Notes under the pieces: model-generated
What the model was told of the DNA's origin: nothing
Seen by the model: only the letters and a program-made list of their open reading frames with translations
Database searches by the model: none
Program-made: the position numbers and the translations under genes
Shown here: piece by piece, positions 5,856 to 14,418 of the stretch
Position numbering within the stretch: the stretch's first letter is position 1
Layout: the number at the start of each line of letters is the position of its first letter
Assembly (NCBI GenBank): GCA_007124105.1
Contig: SLFT01000263.1
Span: 1 to 16,558, forward strand
DNA from: Candidatus Hydrogenedentota bacterium
Lineage (GTDB): Bacteria; Hydrogenedentota; Hydrogenedentia; Hydrogenedentales; CAITNO01
DNA: 16,558 nucleotides
Reading direction: 5' to 3'

Positions 5856-8800
5856 TCATGGCGTTTCCGGCATTGCGGTTTCGTGAAGCGACACCAAGCG
5901 TTGTCGCGCCTTTTCCCAATCGGGGCGCTGTTCCAGTACACGGGTATAGGCGTCAATCGCGCTCTGAACGTTTCCGGCACTCTCGAAAGCCAGTCCCAGA
6001 TAAAACAGGGGTATCGCCGCGCTTGGATGCCTCTCGGCGATGTCTGACCATACTTCCACTCGCATCCCCGGAGCATCATACGCGCGTTGGAGAAGCGAAT
6101 CCAGGTTTTCGGCGGTAACAGGCGATTCGGGCGCGTTCGTCAGGATTTCGCGGTATATGGTGGCCGCTTCTTTCGTGTTGCCCGCGCTTTCGGCAATCTC
6201 GCCCAGACGCACCTTATGCCAGAGGTCCCCTGGAGCGATTTCCAAGGCAAGTTTGGATACCTTGCGGGCAACGGGCATCATGTCGCGCTCGATAAAATGC
6301 CGGGCCACTTCGCCGCACCGCTCCGATATCTCGCCTGTCAGGCCGTCATCAAGCGCGGCGGCGTTGCGGAGCATACCTATGCCGAGTTCCACATTCTCAG
6401 ACAGGATACGGAGCGCGCCCAGCCGATATAACGCGCGGGCATTGTCCGGTTGCAGCGCTAACGACTCTTCATACCATCGCGCGGCCGCGTCCAGGTTTCC
6501 AAGACGCTCGTGATTCATCCCGAGAAATACGCGCGGCGCGACAGCCTCGGGATGGGACTCAACAATCTGTTCCAGAAACGCAATTGCTCCGGCGCTATCA
6601 TGTGCCTGGTTGTAGATCGCGTCCAGCCGTATCGCTGCGTATGATAAATCAGGATCGCGGCTCAAAACACGTTTATACCATTGAAGCGCTGTCTCAACAT
6701 CATTCTTTTTTTCATATATTTCCGCCAGGCGCAAAAGATTCCGCATATCATCCGGCGCAAGCAGCCTGACAATATCATACACCTGAAGCGCCGATTGATA
6801 ATCTTCGCGCATCTCGTACCACACCCCTATTTCATCGCATCTTTGCGCAATCTCGTGAAGGGGCGCGTCATCCAGATCGCTATATCGCATCAACAATGCG
6901 CGCCCTGATTCCATGTCTCCTTGCAGTAAGTGCAGCGCGGCAAGCCGGTACCAGACAAGATGGGCGTGTTCGCCTATTTGCAGCGCCTTTTCATAAGCGG
7001 CGGCGGCCGCGTCAAGCGCGTCCTGTCGCTCAAGGTTCACGCCCAGGAACAACCAGGCAATGGCGCTGCGCGGATGTTGGTCCCGTAACTCCTGGAAGAA
7101 CGCAACAGCCGCTTCAGTCGCTCCACTTTTTGTAAACAAGGCGTCCAACTTGCGGGCGCAGGGGACGTTGTCGGGCGTCTCGCGCAGCATGTTTTTGTAG
7201 ATGGAACGCGCCGCGTCGCCGTCGCTTCTTTGCTCGAGCGCGTCCGCAAGCAACATTTTATACCCCGGCTTGTCCGGCGCGATTTCGGAAGCCGCGGCAT
7301 AGAGCGCCACCGCGTTGTCGTAATTCTTACGGCCACGATACTCCGCGGCGATTGCGGCGCACCGCTCGGCGACCTCGTTGCGAAGTGAGCCGTCCACCGA
7401 AACGGCCCGACGGGCCAGGGCGATTCCGTCGGCGGCTTCCCCGCGCGTCATGCGAAGCGCGCCCAGATGAAACAATGCGACAGCGTTGTCTTCATCACGC
7501 GACAAGACCATGTTGTACGCGTCCACCGCCTCGTCATAACTGTCCATACGCTCCAGCGTCATACCCAGATACAGCCGCGGCGTTACGGCGTCGGGATACC
7601 GGTCGGCGATTTCCTGAAAAAGGGAACGCGCTTCGTCAACTATGTCTATCATCTCGTGAAGCGCAAGCAACCTGACATAAGCGTCGCGGGATTCAGGCGC
7701 ATGCAGCGCAATTTCCGCATACACGTTGCGCGCCGCTTCATACTTGCGCTGCCGTTCCATTACATTTCCCAGAAGCGCCGCATGTCGCATGTCGCCAGGC
7801 AACATGTCGCGTCCCATGTCGGCCAACCGCGCCGCCAACGCGTACCGTTCGCTCTGTAAAGCGTCCTGGGCCGTTCGCACGAACCATTGGCTGGCGCGGG
7901 GCCGCTCCGATATCACATAATCGCCCACCGCTTTCCAGACTTTCGCCACAGTCTCCACATTCTCGCCACGATAGGCGTGATGCAACGCGCGCGCCACAAA
8001 GAATTCCAGTTGTTGATATTGCCAGAGCGACTGTGCGTATTGGGACAACGCCGCTTCGCGACGAAGCCCGAACAGGGTGGCGATTTCAATACGCGCCATC
8101 CGCAGCACGCCATCAAGCGCCGTGGTCTTGAAGGGCAACAACGATTCGTGCGCGTCCGGGACATGGATATAGGGCCACAGCCGCAGGTCGTCCGGCGCAC
8201 TGAACAGATAAACCCCTTCCAGCAGTTCATAATCCCATGTATTCATCGTCATGCCCGTAACGGTAGCGGGCGTCTCCCAACCGAAATTATACACGGGGAA
8301 AAAGTATACGCCGCCGCCGCGCAGCGTCACGCTGCAAGAGCGCTCGAAAGCGGGGTTGGTATTATGCAGGCGAAACGTCACGGTGCGCGTCGCCGCGCGA
8401 AAACGCAGTGCCACATACGCGGGCGCAACATGCGATATTTCCAACTGCGCGCCGTCCGTGGCGGGCGCGACTTTTAGCGTAACCTGGTCGGGACGCTGTT
8501 CCAGTGTGTATGGCGCAGGTGTGAGTACAGCGTTGTCATAGGCGGCGGCCAGGCGGCGCCCCTGACTTGCCTGGAGCATGGTCAAAAAGGCCAACACAAT
8601 GAAAATAACCGTCAGCAAAAGCGCAACACAAACAACGCCCCGCGCGCAACCGCGCATCACGCGGACAATTGCGCTTTTGAACGCGGGCGCGCCTTGCAGC
8701 AAACTCCGCGTCAACAATCGGACTGCCCGAAGGAGCGCAACAAGAAACACACTTGCCAGAAACAGCGGGATAACAACAAGATGAAAGTAATGCCGGAACT

Positions 8801-10322
8801 CAAACAACAGGCTTGGATAGGCGCCGAAGTAGAACACGAGAAACGCGAGCAAGAACGCCTGCCGATAACTGGCGGCGGCGGCGGCGGCAATCCCGGCGAA
8901 GATGTACACCGCGCCATAGGTCGCAAAATGCCGCGACAACGGACGCTGTATCTTGCGAAGTCGCTGAATTGTCGGGGCGACCGCCTCCGCTTGTTCATCG
9001 CCATTGGGCAGTATATTGAGGATTTGCGCGTCCTCGAGAACAGCGCCAAGACCCAATACCGACATCAGCCCGCGCTTCACCATGTCCGCGGGAAAGGTGA
9101 CGGCTACATCACGAAAGAGACGTCTGCCGCTGTCGCCGTAGGCCTGTGTCATATACATCGCCGGATACGTATGGCCGGTACGTTGCGCATAGGCGTTAAT
9201 GGAAGCGATGACAACAGGATCGAAACTGGCGCTCCCGAAATCATAATCAACACTGTACAACCCCGCGTTCTCCTCCGCGTGTGTCATTATTCCCTGGATA
9301 AGCGTGTGCGCGCTCGTAGCGCCCGGCGCCGCCCTGTCTGTGCGCAATGCGGGAAGCGCCGCGAGGGAGAAAGCGCACAAGAGCGCCAGCGCCGCAACAA
9401 TGCGCCACCGCAAGAATCGGGAGTGGGGGGGAGACGCCCCCGCGAGAACGATGAAAAGCGCAGGCGGCAGACAAACAATCACGTCCTGACGAAACCCATA
9501 CCCAAGACCAATGACAGCGCCACACAATATCGAGAGAACAACAACTTGTTTTTGTGAGCGCTGTTTCTGCAACAGCATCCCAATGAAAAACAGGGCGGCA
9601 AGTATGAAGGGCGTTTTGCCGAAATCACGCAGGGACGGCGCCATCGCCAAAAATGCCGGCGCACTGGCAATCACAAGGGCAACGGCTGTTGCCGCCAACG
9701 GCGTCAGTACAAGGCGGAACAGCCCGTAAACGGCGATCATGGCGGTCACATACAACAGCAAGCAGGCCAGATGAAAACTGCGCGTACTCACGCCAAACAG
9801 ACGAAACACAATGCCAACGTAATAAAAGAGTCCATAGTGCATCTCAAAAAATGGGTCGGGATTGTAAACGTCCGAACACTGTTCCGGGTACGCGTCTGAA
9901 GGAATCTCAGTAATTTCAGAGGCCAGAAAGGGGGATAGAAGCGGAAACTCCTCATCCAGACACGCCGTCCGGCCCATTCCAAGTCCAGCGGCAAAGAGCA
10001 CCGATTGCTCCATGAACGATAAAAGGTTCTGTGAATCCAGGAGTAGTGTGTCGTCATGTTCCGACATGCTGCGCCAGCCCAGCCACGTGGAAAACAGAAT
10101 CACCACGCTAAGCAGAAAAGCCTCTTTTAGGTATGTTCGACGGAAGCGAAAGGGCACGGAACTTGACTCCTGTCTGTGCAACATTGCCAAAATGCTTCTT
10201 ATGCCTTTGCCGCGCAGGCTTTCCCAAAAAAGCATGCATGTATAACGCGGGCCAACCACACCGGTTGAAGCGTCCGCCATAATACGGCTACACTCATGTT
10301 CCAGGAAAAGATATTCTGACAT
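5856..10322 (-). CDS. Large membrane protein with GT-C-like transmembrane domain and C-terminal TPR array
   Basis: The 1488-residue protein has three parts. Residues ~66-583 hold about a dozen hydrophobic segments. An acidic HDD follows the first one (residues 89-91), as in GT-C glycosyltransferases of the ArnT/PMT type, and MHYGLFYYVGIVFRLFGVST, SLRDFGKTPF and FEFRHYFHLVVIP are also in keeping with that fold. Residues ~600-760 form a soluble, probably beta-rich domain with no recognised family. Residues 840-1488 are TPRs arranged as a higher-order repeat (listed separately). The likely role is transfer of a lipid-linked sugar at the membrane, but no close homologue is recognised, so the glycosyltransferase reading is tentative. 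The start at 10322 has GAGGG five bases upstream. The gene heads a leftward operon with the ceramidase-like gene and is divergent from the aldolase gene, with only 50 bases between the starts. Confidence 0.75.
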   Translation of the reverse strand: MSEYLFLEHECSRIMADASTGVVGPRYTCMLFWESLRGKGIRSILAMLHRQESSSVPFRFRRTYLKEAFLLSVVILFSTWLGWRSMSEHDDTLLLDSQNLLSFMEQSVLFAAGLGMGRTACLDEEFPLLSPFLASEITEIPSDAYPEQCSDVYNPDPFFEMHYGLFYYVGIVFRLFGVSTRSFHLACLLLYVTAMIAVYGLFRLVLTPLAATAVALVIASAPAFLAMAPSLRDFGKTPFILAALFFIGMLLQKQRSQKQVVVLSILCGAVIGLGYGFRQDVIVCLPPALFIVLAGASPPHSRFLRWRIVAALALLCAFSLAALPALRTDRAAPGATSAHTLIQGIMTHAEENAGLYSVDYDFGSASFDPVVIASINAYAQRTGHTYPAMYMTQAYGDSGRRLFRDVAVTFPADMVKRGLMSVLGLGAVLEDAQILNILPNGDEQAEAVAPTIQRLRKIQRPLSRHFATYGAVYIFAGIAAAAAASYRQAFLLAFLVFYFGAYPSLLFEFRHYFHLVVIPLFLASVFLVALLRAVRLLTRSLLQGAPAFKSAIVRVMRGCARGVVCVALLLTVIFIVLAFLTMLQASQGRRLAAAYDNAVLTPAPYTLEQRPDQVTLKVAPATDGAQLEISHVAPAYVALRFRAATRTVTFRLHNTNPAFERSCSVTLRGGGVYFFPVYNFGWETPATVTGMTMNTWDYELLEGVYLFSAPDDLRLWPYIHVPDAHESLLPFKTTALDGVLRMARIEIATLFGLRREAALSQYAQSLWQYQQLEFFVARALHHAYRGENVETVAKVWKAVGDYVISERPRASQWFVRTAQDALQSERYALAARLADMGRDMLPGDMRHAALLGNVMERQRKYEAARNVYAEIALHAPESRDAYVRLLALHEMIDIVDEARSLFQEIADRYPDAVTPRLYLGMTLERMDSYDEAVDAYNMVLSRDEDNAVALFHLGALRMTRGEAADGIALARRAVSVDGSLRNEVAERCAAIAAEYRGRKNYDNAVALYAAASEIAPDKPGYKMLLADALEQRSDGDAARSIYKNMLRETPDNVPCARKLDALFTKSGATEAAVAFFQELRDQHPRSAIAWLFLGVNLERQDALDAAAAAYEKALQIGEHAHLVWYRLAALHLLQGDMESGRALLMRYSDLDDAPLHEIAQRCDEIGVWYEMREDYQSALQVYDIVRLLAPDDMRNLLRLAEIYEKKNDVETALQWYKRVLSRDPDLSYAAIRLDAIYNQAHDSAGAIAFLEQIVESHPEAVAPRVFLGMNHERLGNLDAAARWYEESLALQPDNARALYRLGALRILSENVELGIGMLRNAAALDDGLTGEISERCGEVARHFIERDMMPVARKVSKLALEIAPGDLWHKVRLGEIAESAGNTKEAATIYREILTNAPESPVTAENLDSLLQRAYDAPGMRVEVWSDIAERHPSAAIPLFYLGLAFESAGNVQSAIDAYTRVLEQRPDWEKARQRLVSLHETAMPETP
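5859..7805 (-). repeat. 174-residue protein super-repeat of TPRs (three full units plus one partial)
   Basis: Within the TPR gene, residues 840-1013, 1014-1187 and 1188-1361 (DNA 7805-7284, 7283-6762, 6761-6240) align without any gap at exactly 174 residues each. A fourth unit of 127 residues (6239-5859) needs a single one-residue insertion and stops after its third TPR. Shared landmarks in each unit are APxD at the start, a YP/HP...YLG/FLGM...ER block near unit positions 70-86, LxHLGALR-like near 111-118, and E(V/I)xxRC near 144-149. Residues just before 840 resemble the end of a further decayed unit. Each unit is about five TPR motifs. Confidence 0.85.
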
Positions 10323-10372
10323 GATGTCCCTCGTATTTCAACCCATACGCTGCGAAAAAGAAAGACAACGCA

Positions 10373-11563
10373 ATGGACCAACACTATCGGTATTACCGCG
10401 ACGTCTTCGCTGAGCGCCCCATGCCCTTCGCTTTTGTTGATCTGGACCGTTTTGATCGCAACGCCGACACGGTGTTGCGCCGCGCTGGCAGGATGCCTGT
10501 GTGTCTCGCATCGAAATCCATCCGATGCGCGCCGCTGCTCAAACGCCTGCAAGCCCGTTCTCCCCGTTTTCATTCCATCCTCGCCTACAGCGCCTGTGAG
10601 GCGGTGTTCCTGTGCAACCAGGGATTCGACAATATCATTGTCGCCTATCCGGTATGGAGCGAAGCGCGGACATCCGGCATTGCCGACATGGTGCGCGCGG
10701 GCAAGACGCTGGCGCTTATGGTGGACTGCGCCGAACACGCGGACTACCTGGAGGCGCTGGGCCGGGAAACACAGACGGTTATCCCGGTGTGCATGGATGT
10801 TGATATGTCCAGCGCGTATCCCCGACTGCATTTCGGCGTGTTGCGTTCAGGCATCACTACTCCCGCGCAGGCCCTGGCGCTGTGGGAGCATATTCGGGGT
10901 TGCGATCATCTACGCCTGGACGGCGTGATGGGCTACGAGGCGCAGATAGCGGGGGTGCAGGACGCCCCGCCCGCTTCTTTTTTGAAGAATCAACTGGTGC
11001 GGACGCTGAAGCAACGCTCGATACGCGAACTCGCCGCGCGCCGCGGGGCTGTTGTTCACGCACTGCGCGAGGCGGGATGCGGATTACGTTTCGTAAACGG
11101 CGGCGGCACTGGCAGCATCGAGTCCACCATTGCCGAAGAGGTTGTAACCGAGGTAACGGTGGGGTCGGGATTCTATTCGCCCGCGCTGTTTGACCATTAT
11201 ACCCAATTCAGGCATGAGCCGGCTGCCGCTTTCGCCATCGAGATTGTACGGCAACCCGCGCCAACAACATACACCTGCCAGGGCGGCGGCTATGTGGCCT
11301 CGGGCGCCGCCGGAGCGGACAAACTGCCGCGACCCTGGTTGCCCGAGGGCGCAAAACTCACCGCCAACGAAGGCGCGGGCGAAGTGCAGACGCCCATCAT
11401 TTACGCCGGAACTGAACCGTTGTCTCTGGGCGCGCCCATATTCATGCGCCACGCCAAGGCGGGCGAACTATGCGAACGTTTTAATACGCTGCTCCTTGTG
11501 TCCAATGGCGAAATCGTGGACGAAGTAAACACGTACCGCGGCGAGGGACTATGTTTTCTGTAA
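10373..11563 (+). CDS. PLP-dependent amino acid deaminase/aldolase (D-threonine aldolase / D-serine dehydratase-like)
   Basis: A 396-residue fold-type III PLP enzyme with the alanine-racemase-like N-terminal barrel. FVDLDRFDRNAD and CLASKSIRC carry the family signature, and Lys48 is the expected PLP Schiff-base lysine. VNGGGTGS near residues 240-247 is the phosphate-binding glycine loop. The C-terminal FMRHAKAGELCERFN (His360, Cys367) is the conserved end of the 'amino acid deaminase/aldolase' group, where a divalent metal helps to act on the beta-hydroxyl of D-amino acids. It probably cleaves or dehydrates a D-3-hydroxy amino acid in the cytoplasm. The ribosome-binding site is poor (AAAGAAAG), but the family start Y-x-x-Y/F-R...PFAFVDLD agrees with ATG at 10373. 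It is transcribed away from the TPR gene with no other operon partner. Exact substrate is undetermined. Confidence 0.88.
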   Translation: MDQHYRYYRDVFAERPMPFAFVDLDRFDRNADTVLRRAGRMPVCLASKSIRCAPLLKRLQARSPRFHSILAYSACEAVFLCNQGFDNIIVAYPVWSEARTSGIADMVRAGKTLALMVDCAEHADYLEALGRETQTVIPVCMDVDMSSAYPRLHFGVLRSGITTPAQALALWEHIRGCDHLRLDGVMGYEAQIAGVQDAPPASFLKNQLVRTLKQRSIRELAARRGAVVHALREAGCGLRFVNGGGTGSIESTIAEEVVTEVTVGSGFYSPALFDHYTQFRHEPAAAFAIEIVRQPAPTTYTCQGGGYVASGAAGADKLPRPWLPEGAKLTANEGAGEVQTPIIYAGTEPLSLGAPIFMRHAKAGELCERFNTLLLVSNGEIVDEVNTYRGEGLCFL

Positions 11564-11657
11564 AGTGCCGCGCTTCATCCGAGACGTCACACGAAAGAAG
11601 GGGCCTTTGCGATACGGCATCGCCCGTGGCGGCATTCATCGGAGTCACTTTGGGGTT

Positions 11658-11672
11658 GCGGGTAGTGCCCGC
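11658..11672. terminator. Small hairpin between converging genes
   Basis: GCGGG (11658-11662) and CCCGC (11668-11672) form a five-pair GC stem with a five-base loop in the 146-base gap between the aldolase gene and the converging NRAMP gene. It is followed by TTT on the plus strand only, so terminator function is weakly supported. The rest of the gap shows no gene. Confidence 0.25.
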
Positions 11673-11709
11673 TTTGGAACAGTGTCATCCGACAGCGTTC
11701 ACGTATGCC

Positions 11710-13029
11710 TCAGGCCGCGCCCAGCAGCAGACTGATGCGCAGATACAAGAACCATAACATGCGCGCGGTGAGGAGCAACACCACGATAAATCCTATTGCG
11801 CCGAGAATGTTGCTTGTAATGCGGTTGCGCCGTTCGCCCATGGTACTTTTTCTGTTGGCGAGCCAGAGCAGTGTTCCCGCCATCAACGGGTTGCCGATGA
11901 CAGTCATGGCCTGACCGAATATCATGAGGTTGATTGGCGGGATTCTGAACAGCAGGCCGATAGTCGCCATGGTGAATCCGGTTGTCAATACGCCCACGGT
12001 AAAAATCCGCGGCCAGAAATCGCTGAACTTTCCGGGCAACCCGAGTCCATCGGCCAGGGCCGTGCCGCCGATCATGGAGTTGATCAGGAACGGATTCAGC
12101 GCCACCGGGATCAGCCCGATGCAGAACACGTAAAACGCCGTAGCGCCCAACAGCGGACGCAGGGTCATGGCGAGGGTAGCAATATTGTCGGCGGGCTGCC
12201 CGAGGATGACGGTGCCCGCGGTGGCCATGATAGTGGCGCTTACGAAGGTGAGTACGCACACGCCCGCGATGGAGTCGCCTATGCCGCGATCATAGTCGTC
12301 CTTGCCCCAGCCCTTTTCACACACCAGATTGCCTTGAAAAAATGCGCCCGCCATCGAAAAGGTGGTTCCCACCAACGAGGCGATCAAAACCATCGGGTCT
12401 GTGATGGCGCCTTCCACGATGCGCGGGATGCCCAGCGCGAAGCCCTCGGGAATGCCTGGAATCAACCCCTTCAACATTCCCAGCACGTTGGGCCCGGCTA
12501 CGAACAAATTGATCAGGAACGAGACCAACACCACACCCACCATCACTTTCATGATTCTCTCGATGTTCTTGAAAATATGCTGCGCCCGAAACAGGAAGGT
12601 CATCAGTACCAGATTCAGCAGCGCCATGGACACGATCTGGAAGGGGAGCGTATACCCTTCAGGCGCAAGGGCGCCCATGGCCAGCGCGACGGCGAGATTG
12701 TTGGAGAACTGAAACGCGCCACAGGTGAGACACAGCACAAGTCCCAGCAGCGCGGCAAAGGGACGCCCCACTTCCTGAGCGAGTACCGTGAAATGGGACG
12801 CGCCATTTACGACGCCCGACCGCGCCGACATGGTCATGAACGTACCCATCAGTATACCCGCCAGCGCCAGCAGCCAGAGCAGCTCGTAGCCGTAGGTGGC
12901 GCCTACATTCGCGCTGATCACCAGGCTGCCCGGCCCGAAGACGACACATGCGGTTATTAAGGCCGGACCGATGGTGCGCCACCAGGGGGGACGCACGACA
13001 GCGCCATTTTCCAGATTGTTCTCGGACAT
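11710..13029 (-). CDS. Divergent NRAMP (SLC11) family transporter
   Basis: The 439-residue protein has about 11 hydrophobic segments and the NRAMP layout: a first-helix block GPALITACVVFGPGSLVISA (residues 21-40) followed by NVGATYGYELLW, and a sixth-helix block GTTFSMAGAFFQGN (221-234) followed by the KGW...D loop. In classical Mn2+/Fe2+ NRAMPs the metal is bound by the first-helix DPGN and the sixth-helix MPH. Here these read GPGS and MAG, so the Asp, Asn and His ligands are all replaced and only Met is retained. The protein is likely to move a different ion or solute, like other non-canonical SLC11 clades. ATG at 13029 has GGGAG seven bases upstream. It stands alone between a converging aldolase gene and the divergent pilT, so neighbours do not reveal its substrate. 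Confidence 0.85.
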   Translation of the reverse strand: MSENNLENGAVVRPPWWRTIGPALITACVVFGPGSLVISANVGATYGYELLWLLALAGILMGTFMTMSARSGVVNGASHFTVLAQEVGRPFAALLGLVLCLTCGAFQFSNNLAVALAMGALAPEGYTLPFQIVSMALLNLVLMTFLFRAQHIFKNIERIMKVMVGVVLVSFLINLFVAGPNVLGMLKGLIPGIPEGFALGIPRIVEGAITDPMVLIASLVGTTFSMAGAFFQGNLVCEKGWGKDDYDRGIGDSIAGVCVLTFVSATIMATAGTVILGQPADNIATLAMTLRPLLGATAFYVFCIGLIPVALNPFLINSMIGGTALADGLGLPGKFSDFWPRIFTVGVLTTGFTMATIGLLFRIPPINLMIFGQAMTVIGNPLMAGTLLWLANRKSTMGERRNRITSNILGAIGFIVVLLLTARMLWFLYLRISLLLGAA

Positions 13030-13259
13030 AATACAACTCCCGTGTCTACATACAAAGTATCAGTAAGCGAAGAGCGACAGACTCAATCTATCACGAAAGC
13101 AGTGAAGGCATCAAGCCTGACGCTCTTGCTGGTTCGCGCGCTGCGCATAGGAGCGGTAAACATTGATCTCGGCCCTTGCTTTATTCTACAGTCTTAAAAT
13201 AGATTTCTGTTGGTTTCTGATTTCTATGTACATGGCGAACAATAAAAGGAGGAGTAGTT
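13030..13259. other. Divergent intergenic region between the NRAMP-like gene and pilT
   Basis: This 230-base gap must hold the promoters of both genes. TAAAAT at 13195-13200 resembles a -10 element for pilT but lacks a well-placed -35; TTGATC (13163-13168) with TACAGT (13187-13192), spaced 18, is a weaker alternative. The part nearest pilT (about 13180-13250) is clearly more AT-rich than its surroundings. No small gene is evident. Confidence 0.5.
13246..13252 (+). promoter_or_regulatory. Strong Shine-Dalgarno sequence of pilT
   Basis: AAGGAGG lies seven bases before the ATG at 13260. It is the closest match to the anti-Shine-Dalgarno consensus in the window and fixes the pilT start. Confidence 0.8.
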
Positions 13260-14360
13260 ATGGCTGAAATAGATGGTTTTCTTACGCTTATGGTCGAGAA
13301 AAAGGCGTCTGACTTGCATTTCTGTACTGGCTGCAAGCCAATCTTGCGTATAGACGGCGACGTAATACCCTTGCAGGAGGAACTCGTCACAGCGCAACGC
13401 GCCAGAACCCTGCTCTATGAAATTATGCCCAAGCGCAACGAAGACGAATTCAACAGGACCCACGATACCGATTTCGCTTATGACATACAGGACTATGGCA
13501 GATATCGCGTAAACATTTTTATGGACAGGCGGGGGATGTGCGGCGTTTTTCGTCTTATCCCTTCTGAATTACTTACCATGGAAGACCTGGGCTTGCCCAC
13601 TCCCGTCAAAAAATTCTGCAACCTGCGCAAGGGCTTGGTGCTTGTGACAGGCCCCACAGGCAGCGGCAAGTCAACTACGCTCGCCGCTATGATAGACCAT
13701 ATCAATGAAAAACGCAGCGAACACATCATTACCATTGAAGACCCTGTTGAATTCGTGCATGAGAGTAAACGCTGCCTTGTAAATCAACGGGAAATTCACA
13801 CCCACACAGCCAGTTTTTCCACGGCTCTGCGCGCCGCATTGCGCGAAGACCCCGACATCGTGCTGGTGGGCGAGATGCGCGACCTGGAAACAACACATAT
13901 TGCCATTGAGACCGCAGAGACGGGCCATCTGGTGTTCGGAACGCTTCATACTACCACGGCCATTTCAACAATTGACCGGCTGATAGACCAGTTTCCGTCA
14001 AGCCAACAACAGCAGATTCGCACCATGCTGGCGTCCTCTCTGAAAGGAGTTGTCGCGCAGAACTTGATCAAAAAACGCGAAGGCGGCCGCATAGCGGCAC
14101 TGGAAATCCTTGTTGTGAATCAGGCGGTATCCGCCCTGATTCGCGAATCCAAGCTGCAACAGATCATGAGCGTCATGCAAACTGGTAAAAAGGAAGGCAT
14201 GACAATTCTAAACCAGGAACTTGTACGTCTGGTGGAAACGAAGGTCGTGACCGCTGAAGACGCTTATTGGGCGGCGCCCGACAAGGAAGACTTTATCAAA
14301 CGTGTTCCTGATTGCCTTGGCTCATCGGGCGGACGGTTTGTGCCGCCAGAAGAATACTAG
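13260..14360 (+). CDS. pilT: Type IV pilus retraction ATPase PilT
   Basis: A 366-residue cytoplasmic hexameric ATPase of the PilT/PilU branch of secretion ATPases, which depolymerises type IV pili. The N-terminal SDLHFCTGCKPILRIDGD (residues 17-34) is the PilT-type PAS-like start. Walker A GPTGSGKST is at 131-139, the Asp box ITIEDPVEF at 157-165, Walker B DIVLVGEMRD at 199-208 and the His box AIETAETGHLVFGTLHTTTA at 215-234. The QREI-x-x-HT-x-SF block (176-186) is also present. Length is that of normal PilT, with a slightly longer C-terminus. No other pilus gene is in the window. PilU is an alternative name that cannot be excluded without comparing paralogues. The stop codon is directly followed by the 31-base repeat, and the next gene converges 51 bases away. 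Confidence 0.9.
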   Translation: MAEIDGFLTLMVEKKASDLHFCTGCKPILRIDGDVIPLQEELVTAQRARTLLYEIMPKRNEDEFNRTHDTDFAYDIQDYGRYRVNIFMDRRGMCGVFRLIPSELLTMEDLGLPTPVKKFCNLRKGLVLVTGPTGSGKSTTLAAMIDHINEKRSEHIITIEDPVEFVHESKRCLVNQREIHTHTASFSTALRAALREDPDIVLVGEMRDLETTHIAIETAETGHLVFGTLHTTTAISTIDRLIDQFPSSQQQQIRTMLASSLKGVVAQNLIKKREGGRIAALEILVVNQAVSALIRESKLQQIMSVMQTGKKEGMTILNQELVRLVETKVVTAEDAYWAAPDKEDFIKRVPDCLGSSGGRFVPPEEY

Positions 14361-14391
14361 CCCGGATATTTCACCAGATTTCTGTTGCGCC
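14361..14391 (+). repeat. 31-base dispersed repeat, copy 2
   Basis: This copy starts at the first base after the TAG of pilT and matches 1249-1279 at 30 of 31 positions, in the same orientation relative to the preceding gene. Flanking bases on both sides differ between the copies, so the repeat boundaries are sharp. Confidence 0.85.
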
Positions 14392-14403
14392 GTTGATACA
14401 AAG

Positions 14404-14418
14404 AACGGTGCTCAACCG
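14404..14418. terminator. Small hairpin at the pilT / response-regulator convergence
   Basis: ACGGT (14404-14408) and ACCGT (14414-14418) form a five-pair stem that overlaps the end of the HD-GYP gene. There is no T-run, so it could at most contribute to termination. Confidence 0.2.

Noticed and set aside
8694..9557. A 287-codon plus-strand open frame inside the membrane/TPR gene
   Set aside because: Composition is highly charged and arginine-rich with no domain, as expected for the antisense of a GC-rich membrane protein gene.
7805..10322. Division of the membrane/TPR gene into separate membrane and TPR genes
   Set aside because: The frame is continuous over 1488 codons with no internal stop, and the middle domain links both parts, so a fusion is the simpler reading.
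11551..11757. A 68-codon open frame after the aldolase gene
   Set aside because: It overlaps the ends of two well-supported converging genes, has no clear ribosome-binding site of its own and shows no recognisable family.
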